DNA of 7,077 nucleotides from an uncultured Clostridia bacterium (GTDB lineage: Bacteria; Bacillota; Clostridia; Christensenellales; UBA1242): contig CALWAB010000113.1 in the NCBI GenBank assembly GCA_944372745.1, forward strand, positions 1 to 7,077. The letters are read 5' to 3'. The notes beneath the pieces are model-generated. The model was not told where the DNA came from, searched no databases, and worked only from the letters and a program-made list of their open reading frames with translations. A program made the position numbers and the translations under genes. Of this stretch, positions 1-5,798 are shown piece by piece (position 1 is the stretch's first letter; each line of letters opens with the position of its first letter).

Positions 1-1
1 T

Positions 2-259
2 ACTCAAAGCATCACTGCATTTAATAATTCAACACTCATTTTGAATGAACTATACGACAACAACATAGTAATATGTGACATTCAATCACCGACAATTCTA
101 AATGGGCTAAAGAATTCAATAGCATCAACTTCTGGCGGAGCAATAAGCCCTGAGGATATCACAGACGAACAGGTAATAGAAACAATTCAAGGCATTGTAA
201 ACGAATTAGTCGATGTCGACAAACAAGATAAAATTTTAAGCATATTAAATGCAAATTAA
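2..259 (+). CDS. 3' end of an unrecognised plus-strand gene
   Basis: The frame is open from the left edge of the window to a TAA stop, giving 85 visible residues, so the gene is 5'-truncated. A TTG at 41 is in frame, but the frame continues upstream of it without a stop and no Shine-Dalgarno sequence precedes it, so it is unlikely to be the start. The visible part has a hydrophobic strand-like stretch (NNIVICDIQ), a small Ser/Gly linker and an acidic, probably helical C-terminus (DEQVIETIQGIVNELV then DKQDKILSIL). No family motif is recognised and I assign no function. A clean Rho-independent terminator follows eight bases after the stop, which supports a real gene end. It is the only plus-strand gene in the window and converges on metG. 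Confidence 0.65.
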   Translation, partial: TQSITAFNNSTLILNELYDNNIVICDIQSPTILNGLKNSIASTSGGAISPEDITDEQVIETIQGIVNELVDVDKQDKILSILNAN

Positions 260-266
260 TAAATAT

Positions 267-297
267 AAAAGTCATTACAATAAGTAATGACTTTTTG
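267..297 (+). terminator. Rho-independent terminator of the left-edge gene
   Basis: A perfect 12-bp stem (267-278 with 284-295, core GTCATTAC/GTAATGAC) closes a 5-nt AATAA loop and runs into a T-run on the plus strand. The A-rich left flank gives only a weaker T-run on the minus strand, so it could be partly bidirectional. It lies eight bases after the plus-strand stop codon. Confidence 0.9.
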
Positions 298-323
298 TTT
301 AGTTTTTAATTTATTTTTTAGCG

Positions 324-449
324 TCAACTTAAACTCAGTCCACTTAGCGTTATATTTGCATTTTCTATATTGCAAACAAAAGTATATGGTGCTTGATTAA
401 TTTCTACTCCACCTGTTCCTATTAATGTGCCACTTAAGTTTCCGCCTAT
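324..449 (-). pseudogene. Possible gene remnant: 41 open codons without a start
   Basis: Between an in-frame TAA (450-452) and a TGA stop (324-326) the minus strand has 41 sense codons with no ATG, GTG or TTG start. The translation looks protein-like: it is Gly/Thr/Ser-rich with alternating hydrophobic residues (GGNLSGTLIGTGGVEIN, then NANITLSGLSLS), a style seen in beta-rich surface or beta-helix proteins. The metG terminator stands directly upstream, so nothing obvious transcribes this stretch. It could be the decayed 3' end of a lost gene, or a chance open frame. I cannot name a family. Confidence 0.3.
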
Positions 450-453
450 TTAT

Positions 454-491
454 AAAAAAGTATCAAGCGTTTTATTCCACTTGATACTTTT
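454..491 (-). terminator. Rho-independent terminator of metG
   Basis: A perfect 12-bp stem (456-467 with 480-491, core GTATCAAG/CTTGATAC) has a 12-nt loop. On the minus strand it is followed by a run of T (complement of the A-run at 454-459). It lies about 60 bases past the metG stop in the direction of transcription. The right arm ends in TTTT, so some plus-strand activity is also possible. Confidence 0.85.
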
Positions 492-554
492 ATTATTTGA
501 TTTTCAATATATTCTATGCGTTTTCTGTATGGTATATTGTATATTTTATATGTA

Positions 555-2162
555 CTACTTATTTTTATTCATTTGTTCGCGAGCTATTTCTATTAGTTCT
601 TCATTTTCTTTAGCCACATCTAACCTTTCGTATAAATTTGCACCCTTATCAACTTTAGTCCCATTTTTTATAAATCCAAAATTTTCAATTCTATCAAAAT
701 TAGTTGGAATTTCTTCTCCAAATTTTTCAAACGCAAATGGTATGCGGTCTGGTAAGAATGGCATTAACATTGTCAACGCTATAACATTTACTTCGCTTAA
801 TATATACAAAAATTCATTTAATTCCGCTTTCGCGTTTTCATCTTTGAACTTTTCCCAAGGTCTATAATCATCTACAAATTTATTCCCAGCATCCACTATA
901 TCTAGCACTTTATGATAACTTTGTGTGAGTTTAAAATCTTTCATTAAGGCTACACTTTCATTCTTAAGCTTCATTACATTTGCTTTCAGTTCTTCAAAAA
1001 GTGGATTCTTTATATTGCTATCGCCTTCAATAATGCCATCATTGTATTTATTGACCATACCTGTAGTTCTGGATACCAAATTCCCAATTTTATTTGCAAG
1101 GTTTGTATTATAAGCATTTAAGAATATTTCTTGGCTGTATGGTCCATCTTGCCCAAATACGACTTCCCCAATGAGAAAATTACGAATAGAATCTGCACCA
1201 TATCTTTCATACAAAATGCGTGGGTCAAAAACTTCAACAACTCCTGCTTCTTTGCTCTTTGACAATTTATCATTACCAAATAACAACCATCCATGCCCTA
1301 AAATGCGTTTAGGCACTGGCAAGTCAAGAGCCATTAACAATGCTGGCCATATTATTGCATGAAATCTCACTATTTCTTTACCTACTACATGCACATCACA
1401 AGGCCAAAATTTTTTAAATTTACTTTCGTCTTCCGATAAATAACCCAACCCCGTCAAATAATTTGTCAAGGCATCAATCCACACATAAATTGTGTGTTTC
1501 TTATCAAATGGCACAGGTACTCCCCAAGACACACTTTGTCTAGAAACGCACAAATCTTTAAGACCACCTTTAAGAAAGTTATTGACCATTTCATTTACTC
1601 TACTCTGTGGTTGCAAAAATTCTGGATGTTCTTTATAAAGATTCAAAATTTTATCTGTGTAATTGCTCAATCTAAAATTGTAACATTCTTCGCACATATC
1701 TTCGACAGGTCGCCCACAATCTGGACACATCCCATTGACAAGTTGGTCTTCAGTCCAAAAACTTTCACAAGGAGTACAATATTTACCTTTATATTCCGTT
1801 TTATAAATTTCACCCTTGTCATACAATTTTTGAAAGACTTGTGATGCTACTTTGACATGGTCTTCATCAGTAGTACGAATAAATCGGTCATAACTTATAT
1901 GCAACTTCTCCCAAAGGTCTTTCGTATCGCTTACTATTTCATCCAAAAATTCTTTTTCAGAAACGCCTTTTGCTTGTGCTTTCTTTTGTATTTTTTGGCC
2001 ATGTTCGTCTGTTCCTGTCATAAAAAATACATCGTATCCCAGCATTCTATGATATCTAGCTATAGCGTCACAGCACACAGTGGTATAACAATTTCCAATA
2101 GTGAGTTTTGCACTTGGATAATAAATTGGCGTCGTAATATACAATTTTTTTTCTTCTTCCAT
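555..2162 (-). CDS. metG: Methionine--tRNA ligase (MetRS)
   Basis: Class I aminoacyl-tRNA synthetase that charges tRNA-Met with methionine in the cytoplasm for initiation and elongation. The 535 residues show the Rossmann catalytic domain with YITTPIYYPSAKLTIGN (HIGH equivalent at 21-24), MTGTDEHGQKI (48-58), and a zinc knuckle with CxxC pairs at C129/C132 and C146/C149 plus an extra pair C157/C160. VWIDALTNYLTGLGY (228-241) and VGKEIVRFH (260-268) follow, then the KMSKS equivalent KLSKS (299-303) and the helical anticodon-binding domain (about 345-480). The protein ends without the C-terminal Trbp111/EMAP-like tRNA-binding domain of longer forms such as that of B. subtilis. Two signatures are non-canonical: the first His of HIGH is Thr (codon ACT), and KLSKS is followed by KEAG instead of the usual KGN. 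The ATG start has AGAGGG about seven bases upstream. No T-box or SAM-riboswitch signature is visible in the leader. Family assignment is very secure. Confidence 0.97.
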   Translation of the reverse strand: MEEEKKLYITTPIYYPSAKLTIGNCYTTVCCDAIARYHRMLGYDVFFMTGTDEHGQKIQKKAQAKGVSEKEFLDEIVSDTKDLWEKLHISYDRFIRTTDEDHVKVASQVFQKLYDKGEIYKTEYKGKYCTPCESFWTEDQLVNGMCPDCGRPVEDMCEECYNFRLSNYTDKILNLYKEHPEFLQPQSRVNEMVNNFLKGGLKDLCVSRQSVSWGVPVPFDKKHTIYVWIDALTNYLTGLGYLSEDESKFKKFWPCDVHVVGKEIVRFHAIIWPALLMALDLPVPKRILGHGWLLFGNDKLSKSKEAGVVEVFDPRILYERYGADSIRNFLIGEVVFGQDGPYSQEIFLNAYNTNLANKIGNLVSRTTGMVNKYNDGIIEGDSNIKNPLFEELKANVMKLKNESVALMKDFKLTQSYHKVLDIVDAGNKFVDDYRPWEKFKDENAKAELNEFLYILSEVNVIALTMLMPFLPDRIPFAFEKFGEEIPTNFDRIENFGFIKNGTKVDKGANLYERLDVAKENEELIEIAREQMNKNK

Positions 2163-2288
2163 TCCGTTTCCCTCTTTTTTGATTCAACTCTAACTTAAGA
2201 TTATATTAATTATAAAATACAATCAATTATGGTATTTATTATTCACTAAATGTAAACAACAAAATCCATAAAGCATTATCATACTTAT

Positions 2289-2316
2289 ATTATACTTATT
2301 TTTTATAATTTAGCAA
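2289..2316 (-). promoter_or_regulatory. Candidate sigma-A promoter for metG
   Basis: On the minus strand TTGCTA (2311-2316) is separated by 16 bases from a perfect TATAAT (2289-2294), which would give a leader of roughly 120 nt before metG. A second, weaker candidate lies closer to the gene: TTGATT (2221-2226) and TATAAT (2200-2205) with only 15 bases between them. In such AT-rich DNA TATAAT occurs by chance, so which one is used is an inference. Confidence 0.45.
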
Positions 2317-2329
2317 GTGCTTAAGTCTT

Positions 2330-2692
2330 TTACTCTAAGTAATCCACATCTACATCGGTATACTCTATAAATACTGTTACCTGTTTTAGTAGAGTTTTAC
2401 ACTCATTGATTATATTTAGGACACTGCTTTTCCATTTCTGCAAGTCATCAATTTGCGGTGTCGCTATTGTTTCAAGCGTAAAAGTATATTCACCACCTTT
2501 GGGACAACCAAAGCTTTCTAAATAAATTGCTAAACTTTCATTATAGACAAATGAAACATAAATTCCGCTATTGTCATATTCTTTTTGGCATAGCGACTGC
2601 ACAAGTAGCGGTATATCCTTTGTATCATATTGATTATGGTGGAAAAAACCTTCATTCACACCTATTGTAGCACTTATTTTTAATCTTTTCAT
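2330..2692 (-). CDS. Unknown 120-aa protein downstream of HicB-like gene
   Basis: I do not recognise the family. An upstream in-frame GTG (2698) would give 122 residues but overlaps the Shine-Dalgarno AGGAG (2698-2702). The ATG at 2692 sits five bases after that AGGAG and is the better start. The protein has an N-terminal basic strand (MKRLKISATIG), a HHN at residues 18-20, two central strand-like stretches (GIYVSFVY and EYTFTLETIA), an amphipathic helix (KWKSSVLNIINECKTLL) and an acidic beta-like C-terminus (VTVFIEYTDVDVDYLE). There is no signal peptide or membrane segment, so it is probably cytosolic. It follows the HicB-like gene closely in the same direction, but a terminator hairpin stands between them, so expression may depend on read-through. 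It does not look like a HicA toxin: wrong size and no HicA-type sequence. No clear terminator follows it before the metG promoter region. Confidence 0.75.
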   Translation of the reverse strand: MKRLKISATIGVNEGFFHHNQYDTKDIPLLVQSLCQKEYDNSGIYVSFVYNESLAIYLESFGCPKGGEYTFTLETIATPQIDDLQKWKSSVLNIINECKTLLKQVTVFIEYTDVDVDYLE

Positions 2693-2710
2693 TAACACTC
2701 CTATTTTATA

Positions 2711-2736
2711 TAAAAAACTACAGTGTAACTGTAGTT
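2711..2736 (-). terminator. Terminator or attenuator hairpin overlapping the hicB stop
   Basis: An 8-bp perfect stem (2716-2723 with 2729-2736, AACTACAG/CTGTAGTT) has a 5-nt loop. On the minus strand it is followed by six T (complement of 2712-2717). The TAA stop of the HicB-like gene (2735-2737) lies in the upstream arm, so a ribosome finishing that gene would cover the stem. Downstream genes can thus be reached only by read-through or from another promoter. Confidence 0.7.
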
Positions 2737-2986
2737 ATATTTCGGCATCTATTAGCAATACTGTATTTTTATTGTCATTTTTGACTTCGTCAAATGGCGT
2801 TGGGTCATTGACATCTTCATCATATTTTTTAGCATATTTAAGATATGTAACCAATATTTCTTTAGCGCGTGCGAAAGCCTCTTCAACCGTATTCCCCTCC
2901 ACAAAAAGTTCTAAATCGTGAATCGCTGCGGTATATGAATTAGACTCAGCATCGTAGTAAAATACACATGGATACGAAACCAACAT
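2735..2986 (-). CDS. HicB-like (type II antitoxin-fold) protein, solitary
   Basis: The 83 residues match the HicB antitoxin fold, a partly degraded RNase H-like domain: an opening strand LVSYPCVFYYDAESNSYTAA, the sheet/turn HDLELFVEGNTVEEAFARA (the HicB G-D/N-T-xEEA pattern), then a long helix (AKEILVTYLKYAKKY) and a proline-containing tail (DPTPFDEV). The C-terminus is too short for the ribbon-helix-helix or HTH DNA-binding domain of autoregulating HicBs. No HicA toxin (a roughly 60-80 aa dsRBD-like protein) lies on either side, so it is an orphan or is paired with something else. The ATG start is preceded by AGGTGAG, a modest ribosome site, and by its own extended -10 promoter. Family level is fairly secure, while activity as an antitoxin is not shown by the sequence. 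Confidence 0.8.
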   Translation of the reverse strand: MLVSYPCVFYYDAESNSYTAAIHDLELFVEGNTVEEAFARAKEILVTYLKYAKKYDEDVNDPTPFDEVKNDNKNTVLLIDAEI

Positions 2987-2998
2987 AACTCACCTACT

Positions 2999-3031
2999 CA
3001 AATAGTATAACACAAATAGTCTATTTAACAA
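2999..3031 (-). promoter_or_regulatory. Extended -10 promoter of the HicB-like gene, with repeated CAAATAG boxes
   Basis: On the minus strand TTGTTA (3026-3031), 16 bases, TATACT (3004-3009), with an upstream TG one base before the -10. The plus strand shows CAAATAG twice (2999-3005 and 3013-3019) and its inverse CTATTTA (3021-3027). The last two form a near-perfect palindrome AAATAG-T-CTATTT inside the spacer. This could be an operator, but AT-rich repeats this short may be chance. Confidence 0.55.
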
Positions 3032-3051
3032 AATGTTTATAGACACATTTT
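3030..3051 (-). terminator. Weak terminator-like hairpin after the membrane-protein gene
   Basis: A 7-bp AT-rich stem (AAAATGT at 3030-3036 with ACATTTT at 3045-3051, 8-nt loop) starts just after the stop codon of the upstream operon. On the minus strand its 3' tail is GTTAAATAG, a poor T-run. It may end the three-gene operon inefficiently and overlaps the -35 of the next promoter. Confidence 0.35.
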
Positions 3052-3462
3052 TTAAAATCCTGCCATAAAATTAGGCGTAATAGCCCTGCCTATAAATAAC
3101 ATCATCATTGAAAAACTCAACATAAAACTCAATATGAAGAAGGCGGTAGCTACATTATTGTATTCTTTCTTTTCGTCGGCACGCTTGAGCATTGTTCTAT
3201 TTTTTTTGCAAAAAACAAAAGCTACGATATGGGCAAGCGTATACAAATAAAATGGTATTCCCCACCAAACAGCATTGTTTACAGGTAGCCCTAGAACTGC
3301 CACTAAAACAACGCCTATTATGGTCAAAAACAATACGCCATAAGACACATAACTTAAGTACATTGACTTTTCTCTTGCGTACAATTGTACTTGAACTTCT
3401 TCTTTATTCTCCTGTACGGAAAATTGTGAAAAATCAAAATTTCCTATTTGGTTAATATCCAT
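3052..3462 (-). CDS. Small three-helix membrane protein of unknown function
   Basis: The 136 residues start with a hydrophilic N-terminal segment (about 1-35, acidic then KEEVQVQLYAREKS), followed by three hydrophobic helices near 36-58 (SYVSYGVLFLTIIGVVLV), 65-85 (WWGIPFYLYTLAHIVAFVF) and 104-126 (VATAFFILSFMLSFSMMMLF). A basic loop KKNRTMLKRADEKKE lies between helices 2 and 3 and by the positive-inside rule is probably cytoplasmic. There is no signal peptide cleavage pattern and no enzymatic motif. The ATG has an excellent AGGAG six to seven bases upstream, and that AGGAG overlaps the TAG of the preceding SLOG-type gene. The nine-base gap implies translational coupling, so a role connected to that gene is likely. 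The family is not recognised. Confidence 0.8.
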   Translation of the reverse strand: MDINQIGNFDFSQFSVQENKEEVQVQLYAREKSMYLSYVSYGVLFLTIIGVVLVAVLGLPVNNAVWWGIPFYLYTLAHIVAFVFCKKNRTMLKRADEKKEYNNVATAFFILSFMLSFSMMMLFIGRAITPNFMAGF

Positions 3463-3471
3463 ATTTTTCTC

Positions 3472-4065
3472 CTAAGATTTCAATACATCTTTAACTCTTT
3501 TGCCGTCATAAGTAATGCCCTGAAAACGCATCTTGTAATGTTTCAATTTGTCTTGAATTAATTTGATAACATCCTCTGCAGTCTTTGCCCCCCATACTTT
3601 ATCTTCAAAGCCTTCATCATAAATACGCTCTTCACCTACTTTGGTATTAGCGATTTTAGCACTCCAGCCTTCCACATCTTCCATAGCAATGACCATTCTA
3701 TAAAGCGTCCACGCATTAGCTATTTCTCCCAATGTGCCACTGCCACCACCGACAGCTACGACAACGGGTGCATTAGCCGTGATTACATCGCGTGCCAAAT
3801 CTATTCCAGTTGGTATGACTATGTCTGCATATTCATTCGCTTCCGTTTCATCATACATTGGTAAGACCGCTATGGTATCGCCATCCACATATTTTTCGCT
3901 TGCTTTTGCACCACGCAAAGCGTGTTTCATCACTCCGTTAAGCCCACCTGTCATAACTCTATATCCATTGTCGACAAGTGCTTTGCCTACTTCAAAGGCA
4001 ATCTTTGCATTTTTAGAATCGTCTGAACAGACGCCGTTTCCTATGACTGATACTATTGTCCTCAT
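3472..4065 (-). CDS. TIGR00725-type SLOG/LOG-like Rossmann-fold protein
   Basis: 197 residues. An N-terminal strand and loop (TIVSVIGNGVCSDD) is followed by YRVMTGGLNGVMKHALRGA (35-53), where GG at 40-41 is the LOG-superfamily glycine turn. Then come IVIPTGIDLARDVITANAP (82-100) with the family's conserved Arg, and VVVAVGGGSGTLGEIANAW (101-119), the GGGxGTLxE signature. These match the TIGR00725 branch of the SLOG/lysine-decarboxylase-like superfamily rather than the TIGR00730 cytokinin phosphoribohydrolases, which carry PGGxGTxxE. Members bind nucleotides or nucleotide derivatives, but the exact ligand or reaction is not established. A roughly 50-residue lysine-rich C-terminal tail extends beyond the core. 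The ATG has AAAGGAG five bases upstream. It sits between a coiled-coil gene (50-base gap) and a membrane-protein gene (9-base gap), all probably one transcript. Confidence 0.88.
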   Translation of the reverse strand: MRTIVSVIGNGVCSDDSKNAKIAFEVGKALVDNGYRVMTGGLNGVMKHALRGAKASEKYVDGDTIAVLPMYDETEANEYADIVIPTGIDLARDVITANAPVVVAVGGGSGTLGEIANAWTLYRMVIAMEDVEGWSAKIANTKVGEERIYDEGFEDKVWGAKTAEDVIKLIQDKLKHYKMRFQGITYDGKRVKDVLKS

Positions 4066-4115
4066 ATTATCTCCTTTAACTTATAAATGTACATAAGGCG
4101 AAATATGTGACAATA

Positions 4116-4412
4116 TTACATTTCCATTCCGCCGTCATCCTTTGCCTTTGCGGTATCTTCGTTTGACTTAACATTTTCTTCACTAAGCAATTTAATCTTT
4201 TGTTGATATGTCTCAATCAATGAACGCAAAATTTGATTATTTTGAATTAAAAATTCCATTTCTTTCTTAATCTTTTTAATATCAAATAATTTTGCTTGAA
4301 GTATTATCAAGAAATCTCTCGACATTGCTTTCAAATCTTCAATAGATATATCTATTCCTAACTCTGCTAAAGCAGCTTTTATTTCGTCAACACTGACTTC
4401 CAATTCTTCCAT
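4116..4412 (-). CDS. Small acidic coiled-coil protein, first gene of a three-gene operon
   Basis: 98 residues, unrecognised. Residues 1-28 form an acidic helical stretch (EELEVSVDEIKAALAELGID). Residues about 25-82 are heptad-like and charged (DIKKIKKEMEFLIQNNQILR, then SLIETYQQKIKLLSEEN), a probable parallel coiled coil. The last 16 residues are hydrophilic and disordered, ending DDGGMEM. There is no membrane segment or signal peptide. The ATG is preceded by AAGGAG at nine bases, and an extended -10 promoter lies a further 30 bases upstream. As the operon's first gene before the SLOG-type and membrane-protein genes, it may be an adaptor or scaffold, but that is inference from position and coiled-coil character only. 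Confidence 0.75.
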   Translation of the reverse strand: MEELEVSVDEIKAALAELGIDISIEDLKAMSRDFLIILQAKLFDIKKIKKEMEFLIQNNQILRSLIETYQQKIKLLSEENVKSNEDTAKAKDDGGMEM

Positions 4413-4443
4413 TTACTTATTCTCCTTAATGTGAATTTTATAC

Positions 4444-4472
4444 ATTATATCACAATTTCTCTAAAAACAAAA
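4444..4472 (-). promoter_or_regulatory. Extended -10 promoter of the coiled-coil/SLOG/membrane operon
   Basis: On the minus strand TGA-TATAAT (TATAAT at 4444-4449) forms a perfect extended -10. The -35 is weaker: TTTTGT (4467-4472) with 17 bases, or TTGTTT (4465-4470) with 15. The inferred start site leaves a leader of about 25 nt to the ATG at 4412. Confidence 0.55.
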
Positions 4473-4503
4473 CTATTTGAAAGGACTTTAAATTAATTTT
4501 TAT

Positions 4504-4632
4504 TTAAGATTTTTTTGAATTATGTACACCTAATATTTTACGAACATTGGTAATAAACATTATGATAGATAGAATAATGTATATCCTATTTATTATTTGT
4601 ATTAATTTAACTTTAATACCTATATTTTGCAT
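4504..4632 (-). CDS. Possible 42-aa single-pass membrane microprotein
   Basis: A frame from ATG (4630-4632) to TAA (4504-4506) encodes 42 residues and starts inside the last codons of the methyltransferase gene in another frame. The translation has a basic start (MQNIGIKVKLIQIINR), one hydrophobic helix (IYIILSIIMFITNV) and a basic tail (RKILGVHNSKKS). That is the layout of a one-pass protein whose basic ends flank the membrane helix. The ribosome site is weak (AAGAAG about ten bases upstream), though the overlap could allow termination-reinitiation. AT-rich DNA favours Ile/Leu/Lys-rich chance frames, so this is tentative. An alternative internal ATG would leave only 18 residues. A hairpin (4557-4580) lies inside it. 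Confidence 0.3.
   Translation of the reverse strand: MQNIGIKVKLIQIINRIYIILSIIMFITNVRKILGVHNSKKS
4557..4580 (-). terminator. Weak hairpin downstream of the methyltransferase gene
   Basis: A 7-bp stem ACATTAT/ATAATGT (4557-4563 with 4574-4580) has a 10-nt loop and a short, interrupted T-tail (TTTATTACC) on the minus strand. It is the best terminator candidate between the methyltransferase stop and the next promoter, but weak. Confidence 0.3.
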
Positions 4633-5632
4633 ATACAGTGACTTCTTGTCTATTATGAAATAGTTTTTTGACGCTCATAATATCAAACTGGGTATTAAGC
4701 ACTGTTAAAGCCCTTAAGATTTGTTCATAGATATTTTTCTCAGCTAACTTTATTGTCATTATAAGTACGGCATTCTTTTGTAGAAGATTTCCACAATTAC
4801 ACACTATATGTGCAGATTTATCTCCAAACATTTTCATATCATTGATAATCATATCAAATTTAGGCATAGGCAATTTAATAAACTCTTGCGAACTCATTTT
4901 ATAATGTTTGACATTTGGCATTTCCAATACTTTGGCATCCAATTCCGCAGGATCGACTGCCGACACTTCTATTCCGCACTTTGCTAATGCGTGAGTCCAA
5001 CCACCCGGACTTGCCCCCATATCAATAGCATGATGAATACTAGATAAATCTATGCGATAGCGTTCTAATGCCTCTAATAATTTAAATTCTGCTCGCGATA
5101 TTTCATCACCCTTTGAATAATGCGGTGCTCCTGCCCTATAGTTAGATTGCAAATTCTTTTGGCTGTCTAGTCCATAATAAATTTTGTCCCCTACATAAAT
5201 AGATAACACTATATCTGGGGATTTGACATCCAATTTAAATCCCATACCTTCAATATATGATGCAATTTCTTGAGTGAGATTTTTATCAATAGCATTTATA
5301 CCATAAACTGTTCGTACTGCTACTTTCAATTTTTTATCAAGTTTAATAAACAATTTATTTAACACATCAAAATTCATTTGTACACATTCGCAATCAATTT
5401 TGTGAAAAAATCTAACAAATATAGAAGCATTTAAATAGTCAACAATATCTAGCCTCTTTTTTCTAATGTTAAGCAATGAAATAACTTTTTGAAAAAGAAG
5501 ATTGTTGTCTTGAATAATTTCTTTCTCATTTTGGTTCAATAATCCTACACCATCACCCAACACATCAAATTTACCAATTTCATACTCCACTAAATTATGG
5601 TATGCTGAGTCATAATAAATTATATATTTCAA
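4613..5632 (-). CDS. RlmM-like THUMP/FtsJ-type SAM-dependent rRNA 2'-O-methyltransferase
   Basis: 339 residues, close to the roughly 366 of E. coli RlmM (COG2933), which methylates the 2'-OH of C2498 in 23S rRNA. The N-terminal part (1-100) is divergent. Residues about 100-157 are THUMP-like (KLKVAVRTVYGIN, then LTQEIASYIEGMGFKLD and SPDIVLSIYVGDKIYYGL), an RNA-binding fold. The catalytic domain opens with SRAEFKLLEALERY (179-192) and the SAM motif AIDMGASPGGWTHAL (202-216), followed by VDPAEL (226-231). The FtsJ-type tetrad can be assigned as K184, D265 (in IINDM), K295 (in MTIKL) and E330 (in NRQEVTVYA). The target in this organism is inferred, not shown. The start is TTG at 5632, six bases after a perfect AAGGAG. 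No ATG lies in a better position, so I accept TTG. Its own promoter lies immediately upstream. Confidence 0.88.
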   Translation of the reverse strand: MKYIIYYDSAYHNLVEYEIGKFDVLGDGVGLLNQNEKEIIQDNNLLFQKVISLLNIRKKRLDIVDYLNASIFVRFFHKIDCECVQMNFDVLNKLFIKLDKKLKVAVRTVYGINAIDKNLTQEIASYIEGMGFKLDVKSPDIVLSIYVGDKIYYGLDSQKNLQSNYRAGAPHYSKGDEISRAEFKLLEALERYRIDLSSIHHAIDMGASPGGWTHALAKCGIEVSAVDPAELDAKVLEMPNVKHYKMSSQEFIKLPMPKFDMIINDMKMFGDKSAHIVCNCGNLLQKNAVLIMTIKLAEKNIYEQILRALTVLNTQFDIMSVKKLFHNRQEVTVYAKYRY

Positions 5633-5650
5633 AATTTACTCCTTGTTTTA

Positions 5651-5679
5651 ATTTTATATGAATTTACGATAAAAGTCAA
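5651..5679 (-). promoter_or_regulatory. Sigma-A promoter of the methyltransferase gene
   Basis: On the minus strand TTGACT (5674-5679), 17 bases, TAAAAT (5651-5656), each one mismatch from consensus. The inferred start site is only about 12-15 nt before the TTG start codon, leaving just enough room for the AAGGAG. Confidence 0.65.
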
Positions 5680-5767
5680 ACCAATAATACTAATTTAAAG
5701 CAAACAAATAAATTTATGAAATATATATTTTTTGTATTTTTTCAAATAAATTAATTACTACTTAGAA

Positions 5768-5798
5768 ATAAAAAAGTAGAGATTAAACCAACTCTACT
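5768..5798 (-). terminator. Rho-independent terminator facing minus-strand transcription from trxB
   Basis: A 7-bp stem AGTAGAG/CTCTACT (5775-5781 with 5792-5798) has a 10-nt loop and is followed on the minus strand by six T and then ATTTC. It is the first T-tailed hairpin met by transcripts leaving trxB, about 90 bases after its stop. Confidence 0.75.

Noticed and set aside
427..2198. Several plus-strand open frames opposite metG
   Set aside because: They are antisense shadows of a strongly conserved MetRS frame, with low-complexity Phe/Ser/Ile-rich translations and no ribosome sites.
2163..2329. T-box, SAM riboswitch or small ORF in the metG leader
   Set aside because: No T-box core, no SAM-riboswitch kink-turn pattern and no leader terminator are visible. 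The longest minus-strand ATG frame is about 19 codons without a ribosome site.
2693..2698. GTG at 2698 as the start of the 120-aa gene
   Set aside because: It lies in the AGGAG ribosome site itself. The ATG six bases downstream has correct spacing.
3192..4096. Plus-strand open frames opposite the membrane and SLOG-type genes
   Set aside because: They are antisense to frames with clear family motifs and good ribosome sites, and have none of their own.
4599..4619. Stem GTATTAA/TTAATAC over the methyltransferase stop as a terminator
   Set aside because: The stem is all but AT-only and the minus-strand flank is A-rich rather than T-rich.
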